Made by a program: the position numbers and the translations under genes. From assembly GCF_000756665.1 (NCBI RefSeq), contig NZ_ARXV01000001.1, positions 1 through 64,000 on the forward strand: a stretch of DNA of 64,000 bases, in the 5' to 3' direction. Below the pieces are notes generated by a model that made no database searches, was not told where the DNA came from, and worked only from the letters and a program-made list of their open reading frames with translations. Below are positions 58,822 to 64,000 of this stretch, piece after piece (position 1 is the stretch's first letter; every line of letters begins with the position of its first letter). The stretch is from Alcanivorax nanhaiticus (GTDB lineage Bacteria > Pseudomonadota > Gammaproteobacteria > Pseudomonadales > Alcanivoracaceae).

Positions 58822-60333
58822 ATGAACGCTGCGACCCCTGCCCCGTCACGTGAAGAATCCGCTCAGGATCGATGGGCGCGCATTCCCGTCATCAAGACCG
58901 GCGAAGATTACCTGGCCAGCCTGCGCAACCGCGGCACCCGCCTCTTCCTGTTTGGTGAATTGATCGACGAACCTGCTGATCACCCGATGATCAAACCCAG
59001 CATCAACGCCCTGCGTGCCAGCTACGATCTGGCCATCGAAGATCCAGACCTTGCCACCGCTTGGTCACCGCTGATTGAGCAACAGGTCAACCGCTTCCTG
59101 CACATCGTGGAATCCCCTGCCGATCTGGTAATGAAGAACAAGATGCAGCGCCGCATGGGCCAGATCACCGGCACCTGTTTCCAGCGCTGTACCGGCCTGG
59201 ACACCATCAGTGTGCTGCACTCGGTGACGTACGAAATCGACGAAAAGCACGGTACCCAGTACCACCAGCGCTACCTGGATTTCCTCAAGGAAGCTCAGCG
59301 CAAGAACATCCTGATTGCCGCCGGCATGACCGATCCGAAAGGAGATCGCAGCAAGCGCCCATCCGAACAGGCCGACCCGGACATGTTCATGCGCGTGACT
59401 CGCCGTACCGACAAAGGCATCTATGTGAAAGGCGTCAAGGCCCACATGACCGGCGGCTGGAACCAGCACTGGATCTGCGTACTCCCGACCATGAACCTGG
59501 GTGAAGCCGACAAGGATTATGCCGTGGTCGGCATGATTCCCGGTGACGCCGAAGGCATCACCTACATCTACGGCCGCCAGAGTTGCGACACCCGCTCCAT
59601 GGAAGGCGGCGAGATCGACCAGGGCAACGCCCAGTACGGCGGCCAGGAAGTGCTGGTCTACTTCGACGACGTCTTCATTCCCCACGAGCATGTATTCATG
59701 GACGGCGAATACGAATTCGCCCAGGAACTGGTGACCCGTTTCACCGCCTACCACCGCGCCAGCTACGTGTGCAAAACCGGTTTGGGCGACGTCATGGTGG
59801 GCGCAGCTGCCTCCATCGCCGAATACAACGGCCTGGAGAAAGTCAGCCACATCCGCGACAAGCTGGTGGAAATGACCCACCTGAACGAGACCATCTACTC
59901 CTCCGGTATCGCCAGCTCCCACGAAGCAAAGAAAATGCCCAGTGGCATCTACATGAACGACACCATGCTGGCCAACGTGTGCAAGCACAACGTGACTCGC
60001 TTCCCCTATGAGATTTCCCGTCTCGCCCAGGATCTGGCCGGCGGCATCATGGTCACCATGCCCAGTGAGCAAGACCTGGAAAACAAAGAAGCCGGCGAAA
60101 TCATCCGCCGTTTCCTCAAGGGCCGCGAAGACATTCCCACCGAGGATCGCATGCGCATCCTTCGACTCATCGAGAACATGACCCTGGGCCGCAACGCCGT
60201 GGGTTACCTCACCGAGTCCATGCATGGTGCCGGCAGCCCCCAGGCCCAGCGCATCCAGATCTTGCGTGGCATGGAGGTAGAGACCAAGAAGTGGCATGCC
60301 CGCAAACTGGCCGGCATCAAGCAGGAAGGCTGA
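58822..60333 (+). CDS. 4-hydroxybutyryl-CoA dehydratase-like flavoprotein
   Basis: A 503-residue member of the 4-hydroxyphenylacetate hydroxylase/4-hydroxybutyryl-CoA dehydratase superfamily with an acyl-CoA dehydrogenase-like fold. It has C119-x3-C123 (GTCFQRCTG) and H311/C317 (YHRASYVCKTG), which resemble the four ligands of the [4Fe-4S] cluster in the dehydratase branch and are absent from HpaB-type hydroxylases. It may dehydrate or isomerise a short-chain hydroxyacyl-CoA. The spacing from His to Cys is 6 here; I recall 7 in the clostridial enzyme, so ligand assignment is tentative. Confidence 0.82.
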   Translation: MNAATPAPSREESAQDRWARIPVIKTGEDYLASLRNRGTRLFLFGELIDEPADHPMIKPSINALRASYDLAIEDPDLATAWSPLIEQQVNRFLHIVESPADLVMKNKMQRRMGQITGTCFQRCTGLDTISVLHSVTYEIDEKHGTQYHQRYLDFLKEAQRKNILIAAGMTDPKGDRSKRPSEQADPDMFMRVTRRTDKGIYVKGVKAHMTGGWNQHWICVLPTMNLGEADKDYAVVGMIPGDAEGITYIYGRQSCDTRSMEGGEIDQGNAQYGGQEVLVYFDDVFIPHEHVFMDGEYEFAQELVTRFTAYHRASYVCKTGLGDVMVGAAASIAEYNGLEKVSHIRDKLVEMTHLNETIYSSGIASSHEAKKMPSGIYMNDTMLANVCKHNVTRFPYEISRLAQDLAGGIMVTMPSEQDLENKEAGEIIRRFLKGREDIPTEDRMRILRLIENMTLGRNAVGYLTESMHGAGSPQAQRIQILRGMEVETKKWHARKLAGIKQEG

Positions 60334-60340
60334 TTCCTGC

Positions 60341-60368
60341 TTGCCTGCACGGGGCGTCCTGCTAGAAT
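60341..60368 (+). promoter_or_regulatory. tRNA-Thr promoter
   Basis: TTGCCT and TAGAAT are 16 bases apart, 20 bases upstream of the tRNA. A GC-rich discriminator (GCGCCGCC) follows, as in stringently controlled stable-RNA promoters. Confidence 0.6.
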
Positions 60369-60388
60369 AGCGCCGCCCCCCGAGGCAC

Positions 60389-60464
60389 GCCGGTTTAGCT
60401 CAGTTGGTAGAGCAGCGCATTCGTAATGCGAAGGTCGTAGGTTCGACTCCTATATCCGGCACCA
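60389..60464 (+). tRNA. tRNA-Thr (anticodon CGT)
   Basis: 76 bases: GCCGGTTTAGCTCAGTTGGT start, anticodon loop TTCGTAA, GGTTCGACTCC T-arm, encoded CCA. The GCCGG/CCGGC acceptor stem is intact. Confidence 0.97.
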
Positions 60465-60471
60465 CTTCCAA

Positions 60472-60503
60472 AAAAGCCGCGCCCGAAAAGGCGCGGCTTT
60501 TTT
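60472..60503 (+). terminator. tRNA-Thr terminator
   Basis: AAGCCGCGCC, loop, GGCGCGGCTT and a run of T. It starts 8 bases past the tRNA. Confidence 0.92.
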
Positions 60504-60504
60504 T

Positions 60505-60725
60505 GTGGGAGCGGCGGTTCCACCGCGATGTGCCGAACCAGGGTTGAAGCGCCGCATCGCGGTCGAACGCCCACTCCCACAGGGACGGGAGTTTTCTGCC
60601 GCAGCATGCCGCTCTTGTGGGAGCGACGGTTCCGTCGCGATGTGCCGAGCCAGAATTGAAACCCCGCATCGCGGTCGAACGCCCACCGCCCCTGCCGGCC
60701 GTAGGAGCGTCGCTCGCGGCGCGAT
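60505..60725. repeat. Cluster of three REP-like units
   Basis: Unit 1 (60505-60580) starts GTGGGAGCGGCGGTTCC and ends CCCACTCCCAC. Unit 2 (60617-60687) is similar (GTGGGAGCGACGGTTCCGTC). Unit 3 (60701-60725) is GTAGGAGCGTCGCTCGCGGC. They have the general form of Pseudomonas REP sequences. No RAYT transposase is visible in the window. Confidence 0.75.
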
Positions 60726-60754
60726 AACCGCACTGCCTTTAAAAGATGGATTAC

Positions 60755-60821
60755 CACAGAGATCACAGAGTGCACTGAGATAAAACAACGGATTTTCTCT
60801 GTGAACTCTGTGATCTCTGTG
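60755..60821. repeat. Nonamer inverted-array element N2 (CACAGAGNN)
   Basis: Left: CACAGAGAT, CACAGAGTG, CACTGAGAT (60755-60781). Right: TTCTCTGTG, AACTCTGTG, ATCTCTGTG (60795-60821). Arrays are mirrored complements with a 13-base spacer. Confidence 0.9.
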
Positions 60822-60882
60822 GTGAAAAAGGTCTTGATCCTGGTCTGGTTATCGCACCGCGAGCGGCGTGCCTGCAGCAGGA

Positions 60883-61950
60883 TCACTTTCCCCCGAAGGC
60901 TTTCTGCCAGCCCACAGTAAAACTGTAGTCAGTTTCCATCTGAATACCGTGCAGTGATTCCTGCACCGGAGCCTTGTATTCAAACGCCAGACGGTGGCCT
61001 TCCAGGGCGCCGTTCTTGCCCAGCAGGTTCAGACCGACACCGATATCAAGACGCTGGCCGCCCTTGGCATCAGGGTCCGCCCCCGGATTCATCTGCGGGG
61101 AGATGGTGAGATCCTTTGCCTCACCATGAATGTCCGACCACCAGCTCTTGTAGGCAGCAACGGATACAGAAGCCCAGGGAGCCAACGGCTTGGCAGCCCA
61201 GGCGGTCAGGTACTTTCGCGACCCCAGCTTGTAGCCCTGATCATTCTCGTCCAGCGCGATCTTCGCGCTGGCCTGGGCACCCCAGCTCCAACTGTCAAAC
61301 TGCTTGTTCAGGGTAATACCCGGGCGCGCTTCATAACTGCCAGAACCCAGCTGCATCCCATAAGGCAGCTGAACATCCTGCTGCTGCATAGGGATATAGT
61401 CTTCTTCCTCGATGGACCCGGTCGGCAGTCCCAGCACCAGATTCAGATGCAGGCGATAACCACCCTGATCGTAGAATTTGTACAAGCCCCCCAGGCTCAC
61501 ATCGCCGATACCAGAGGTTTCTGTCTCCACCTCACTTTCGGTGGTATTCATCATCATGGTCATACGGGACTTGGCCGTCATCTCACGGGTCGCATAGGGC
61601 AGCATGGCGACAAGGGTGAGATTGTCCGTAGGCGCATACATGCCGCCCAGCATGTGCATATCCATGGTCATTTCATAGGGCAGCACCTTCATGTTCATCA
61701 TGCCCATACCCGGAATCTCGGCAAACGCTTCCTCGGTGCTCAACGAATCACTGCCCGATTTTGCCCCGCTCATGCTCATGCCCATGTAGCGGTAGGAAAG
61801 CATCCACTCGCCCTTGCCATGGGTATGGTCACCCATCACGGAAATCGGCGCGTGGCTGTCTGCACGGCCACCATCATAGTGGGCATGAGACAAAGCAGGC
61901 AGGCTAACCAAGCCCAGTGAAGCGACAACAGGAAGAACACGCAGAAACAT
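60883..61950 (-). CDS. Met/His-rich outer-membrane beta-barrel protein
   Basis: A 355-residue exported protein: signal peptide ending SHA-HYD, then HAPISVMGDHTHGKGEWMLSY, an unusually Met-rich stretch (GMSMSG, PGMGMMNMK, YEMTMDMHMLGGMY, MTMMMN) and about a dozen amphipathic strands, ending FTVGWQKAFGGK. The strands resemble the MetA/phenol-degradation transporter barrels. Met and His clusters suggest copper or another soft metal (inference). The upstream ribosome site is weak. Monocistronic. Confidence 0.75.
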   Translation of the reverse strand: MFLRVLPVVASLGLVSLPALSHAHYDGGRADSHAPISVMGDHTHGKGEWMLSYRYMGMSMSGAKSGSDSLSTEEAFAEIPGMGMMNMKVLPYEMTMDMHMLGGMYAPTDNLTLVAMLPYATREMTAKSRMTMMMNTTESEVETETSGIGDVSLGGLYKFYDQGGYRLHLNLVLGLPTGSIEEEDYIPMQQQDVQLPYGMQLGSGSYEARPGITLNKQFDSWSWGAQASAKIALDENDQGYKLGSRKYLTAWAAKPLAPWASVSVAAYKSWWSDIHGEAKDLTISPQMNPGADPDAKGGQRLDIGVGLNLLGKNGALEGHRLAFEYKAPVQESLHGIQMETDYSFTVGWQKAFGGK

Positions 61951-62062
61951 AACAAAAGTCCGGTAGTGAGCGACGGACGCAAGACTACCGGCCAGAACAG
62001 AAATGCCAATGCGGCAAAGTGTCGCACCTCACCCCGAAACCTGAAAGCGTGCTTACCACTGA

Positions 62063-62117
62063 GGGAGCGTGCCTGCACGCGAATACCCCAACCTTTCGTC
62101 TGCAAGCAGACTCCCAC
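62063..62117. repeat. REP-like inverted element
   Basis: GGGAGCGTGCCTGCACGC to GCAGACTCCCAC. It is homologous to the element at 28192-28249, sharing ends and order. Confidence 0.75.
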
Positions 62118-62147
62118 AACAAGCCCAAAACACGAGAGAAGGCCTGC

Positions 62148-62212
62148 CACAGAGACCACGGAGGCCATGGGGATAATCACGGGTTATCTCTGTGTGCTCT
62201 GTGACCTCTGTG
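62148..62212. repeat. Nonamer inverted-array element N3 (CACAGAGNN)
   Basis: Left: CACAGAGAC, CACGGAGGC, CATGGGGAT (62148-62174). Right: ATCTCTGTG, TGCTCTGTG, ACCTCTGTG (62186-62212). Placed just after the AraC gene stop. Confidence 0.88.
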
Positions 62213-62229
62213 GTAAATAACGCCTTTGA

Positions 62230-63264
62230 TTATAGAGAGCCACCGCCATTGCGGCGCCGATATTCCCCCGGCGCACACCCCTGCCAGCGCTTGAAGGCAT
62301 GATAAAAATTGGCGGTATCGGAGAAGCCCAATTGCTGGGCCAGCACGCTCATATCACAGTGGCTGCCCACCAACGCCTGGCAGGCATAGCGGTGCTTCAC
62401 CTGATCGCGCAGCGCGGCAAACCGGGTGCCTTCCTCCTGAAGACGACGCTGCAAGGTTCTTGGGCTCATGGCCAGAGAAGCAGCAACCCCATCAATCGTG
62501 ATGTCGTCATTGCCCAGCAGATCCTGCATACGCAGCAACACCTGCCCCGCCAGGCCGCCACCGGCTCGGAACAAGCCGCTCATGACCTGATCCGCGGAAC
62601 GCTTCAGCCTTTCATGATATTTCGGGAAAGCCCGTGGCAAGGCGGTCTTGAGCAACGAGCGGGGGAACACAATGGCATTATGCGGCGCCGAAAAATGCAA
62701 CGGACATTGGAAAAACGTCTCATAACGAGCCAGTTCGCTTTCCGGTGGGCGGCAATGCAGGAACTCAACCTCCTTCAAGGGCATCTCACTGGCCAGCAGG
62801 GAGCGACCAATCGCCACCATGGTCGCCACCACCAGATCATTATGGATACGGGTACCAGTAACCCGTAGCTCCCCGGAACCACTCTCTACTGCCAGCCGCG
62901 CCAGCTCGCCCTCTTCGGTAAGAGTAAAGTCCAGATAGGGAACCAACAGATCCTTATAACGAAACAGCACCGCAAGCCCGGCCTCCAGCGTCTGGGCCGT
63001 TGCCATCAGATTGCCCAGCAAATCCAGATTGCCATAATGGTTATCCGCCCCGACCCGCAAGCCAAACAACGGGTCACCACTCTCCATAAAGGCGGTATAG
63101 AGCAGCTCATCCAGCTGCGTGAGGCTGATGAAGCGGTCACTGCGCCCCACGATGTCCACATCGATGCCCAAACGCTCAAACAGCGCCGGAATGTCCAGCT
63201 GGCTCCGCAGTGATACTTCCAGTAAGCCAGGCAGAATAGAGGCCGGCAGCAATGTTGTGGTCAT
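62230..63264 (-). CDS. AraC-family transcriptional regulator
   Basis: A 344-residue regulator. The N-terminal 190 residues form an Arabinose_bd-type sensing domain (LFGLRVGADNHYGNLDLLGNLM). The C-terminal 100 residues hold the double helix-turn-helix with SVLAQQLGFSDTANFYHAFK and the APGEYRR ending. It belongs to the OruR/PA-type long AraC group. Start at the ATG at 63264 with GAGGGAAACC upstream. Effector unknown. It diverges from the SRPBCC gene. Confidence 0.92.
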   Translation of the reverse strand: MTTTLLPASILPGLLEVSLRSQLDIPALFERLGIDVDIVGRSDRFISLTQLDELLYTAFMESGDPLFGLRVGADNHYGNLDLLGNLMATAQTLEAGLAVLFRYKDLLVPYLDFTLTEEGELARLAVESGSGELRVTGTRIHNDLVVATMVAIGRSLLASEMPLKEVEFLHCRPPESELARYETFFQCPLHFSAPHNAIVFPRSLLKTALPRAFPKYHERLKRSADQVMSGLFRAGGGLAGQVLLRMQDLLGNDDITIDGVAASLAMSPRTLQRRLQEEGTRFAALRDQVKHRYACQALVGSHCDMSVLAQQLGFSDTANFYHAFKRWQGCAPGEYRRRNGGGSL

Positions 63265-63414
63265 TGGTTTCCCTCGCAGCTCCATCAAGCTAGAAAATCG
63301 TCATGCCATGGTCAACTGGCTGATCACAATTGGCCTGTTATGCCGCCACCTCCCCCGGTAAGCTATGGCCTTTCCTCAAGATCACAACAACAGACCTCAA
63401 CAACAGGAACGCCC

Positions 63415-63849
63415 ATGCTGAAACACTATCTGGTCGATGAAGTGACCGACACTCTCGCCCCCCGCAAACAGGCTTTCAAGCTGTTCGCCGAAGCCAGCAA
63501 CTGGCAGAGCTGGTGTTCCGTGGTGCGCCATGCCCGTCTGCTGAATGGCGACTGGCGTCCGGGAGCCTTCCTGTTGTTTGTTGTGGATCTCCCAGGCCTG
63601 CCGCCGGCACCGGTGATCGTTCGCGTTTACGAATACAAGGAAAATGAACGTATCACCTGGGGTATCGACCTGCCGGTAGGACGCATCTTCCATCGCTTTA
63701 CCTTCCTGGATGACGACGACGGCAATTGCCGTGTGCATCAGGAAGAATGGACCGAAGGGTTGTTGACCCCGTTGGTCGGCTGGCCGGTCGGCAAGCTCAT
63801 TCACCGCTTCGACACCCGGTTTGCCGCAGAATACGCGGCCATGTTCTGA
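63415..63849 (+). CDS. SRPBCC-family protein
   Basis: A 144-residue START/polyketide cyclase-like fold: ASNWQSWCSVVRHARLLNG, a beta-sheet core, and a final helix (WPVGKLIHRFDTRFAAEYA). Such proteins bind hydrophobic ligands. The ATG at 63415 has AGGAAC upstream. It is divergent from the AraC gene by 150 bases and could be its target (inference). Confidence 0.85.
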   Translation: MLKHYLVDEVTDTLAPRKQAFKLFAEASNWQSWCSVVRHARLLNGDWRPGAFLLFVVDLPGLPPAPVIVRVYEYKENERITWGIDLPVGRIFHRFTFLDDDDGNCRVHQEEWTEGLLTPLVGWPVGKLIHRFDTRFAAEYAAMF

Positions 63850-63857
63850 TCGCACCT

Positions 63858-63957
63858 GGGGAGCCTCTGAACAGCTCCTTGCATGCTCAGCCTTTCAGGC
63901 TGGCTTGCCCTTTCGGCCAAGCTAATGAGGGGCGCAAGGCGTTATTCAGAGGCTCCC
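63858..63957. repeat. 100-bp palindromic repeat (GGGAGCCTCTGAA ends)
   Basis: GGGAGCCTCTGAA at the left and TTCAGAGGCTCCC at the right are perfect inverted ends. The interior holds further partial stems (AAGCTGG-like) but no gene. A copy of its right end is at bases 1-23. Confidence 0.78.
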
Positions 63958-63986
63958 TGGACCTCTCAACAACAACGGATTGATCC

Positions 63987-64000
63987 ATGACACATCGGCT
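63987..64000 (+). CDS. Possible start of a gene running off the window
   Basis: An ATG at 63987 opens a frame (MTHR) that continues past the window. There is no clear ribosome site. Only the position is supported. Confidence 0.25.

Noticed and set aside
60395..60886. 163-residue minus-strand open frame
   Set aside because: It crosses the tRNA-Thr gene, REP-like units and a nonamer array, so it is repeat sequence read as protein.

Overview
This is a chromosomal window from a gammaproteobacterium, most likely a marine Alcanivorax/Pseudomonas-like lineage. That is inferred from gene content and order, not from a search: sdhCDAB-sucAB-lpd-sucCD divergent from gltA, gltX followed by tRNA-Ala and tRNA-Glu, a PA3496-type small acidic protein, DusA, MlaA, HtpG and MltF. 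The protein-coding core is ordinary housekeeping DNA. The accessory interest lies in a copper-type RiPP operon, a toxin-antitoxin pair and an unusually rich set of short structured repeats.

Layout. 1-1827: end of a palindromic repeat, a lone receiver protein and a Ser/Thr kinase. 1936-2264: a MITE-like element. 2501-8640 (minus): a Sm-like-fold membrane protein, a YfcH-type epimerase, htpG with a sigma-32-like promoter, gpsA and sixA. 9120-9356: small acidic protein. 9521-20859 (minus): the TCA block sucD, sucC, lpd, sucB, sucA, sdhB, sdhA, sdhD, sdhC, with gltA divergent at 21337. 22999-28165: an SMP-30-like protein, a hydroxyacid dehydrogenase, an amidohydrolase, a Xre/RES toxin-antitoxin pair and an LHPP-like HAD phosphatase. 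28365-30308: tRNA-Glu, tRNA-Ala and gltX. 30479-36228: DUF4399 lipoprotein, universal stress protein with SulP transporter, dusA, a transaldolase and a TerB-like protein. 36384-40020 (minus): mlaA, then hvfX, hvfC, hvfB and hvfA, a RiPP copper-binding-peptide system. 40338-49494: a ketoacyl synthase III, hrpA, an M61 peptidase, two small envelope/stress proteins and a lipase. 49603-55093: an MltF-type transglycosylase with two solute-binding domains, a thrombospondin-3-repeat lipoprotein and an OmpA protein. 55504-60464: lipoprotein, CoA transferase/racemase, msrA-msrB, a 4-hydroxybutyryl-CoA-dehydratase-like enzyme and tRNA-Thr. 60883-63849: a Met/His-rich outer-membrane protein, an AraC regulator and an SRPBCC protein.

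The TCA genes form one functional unit: succinate dehydrogenase, 2-oxoglutarate dehydrogenase (E1, E2, E3) and succinyl-CoA synthetase on one strand, with citrate synthase facing away. The hvf operon encodes a secreted precursor with six Cys in EGKCG-type motifs, an MNIO (DUF692) modifying enzyme, its partner and a DoxX membrane protein.

The strongest non-coding signal is a set of small inverted repeat elements built from arrays of a 7-nt unit. Nine loci carry them, in three sequence flavours (GTTAACA/GTGAACA, GAGTTNC, CAAGTTA). Three further loci use a 9-nt unit (CACAGAGNN). Most are two mirrored arrays around a short spacer, so each can fold into a long hairpin. They lie at gene boundaries, and in three cases the array provides the stop codon of the neighbouring gene. 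REP-like GTGGGAG elements, a 330-bp MITE-like element and a 100-bp palindromic element, with a truncated copy at the other end of the window, add to this.
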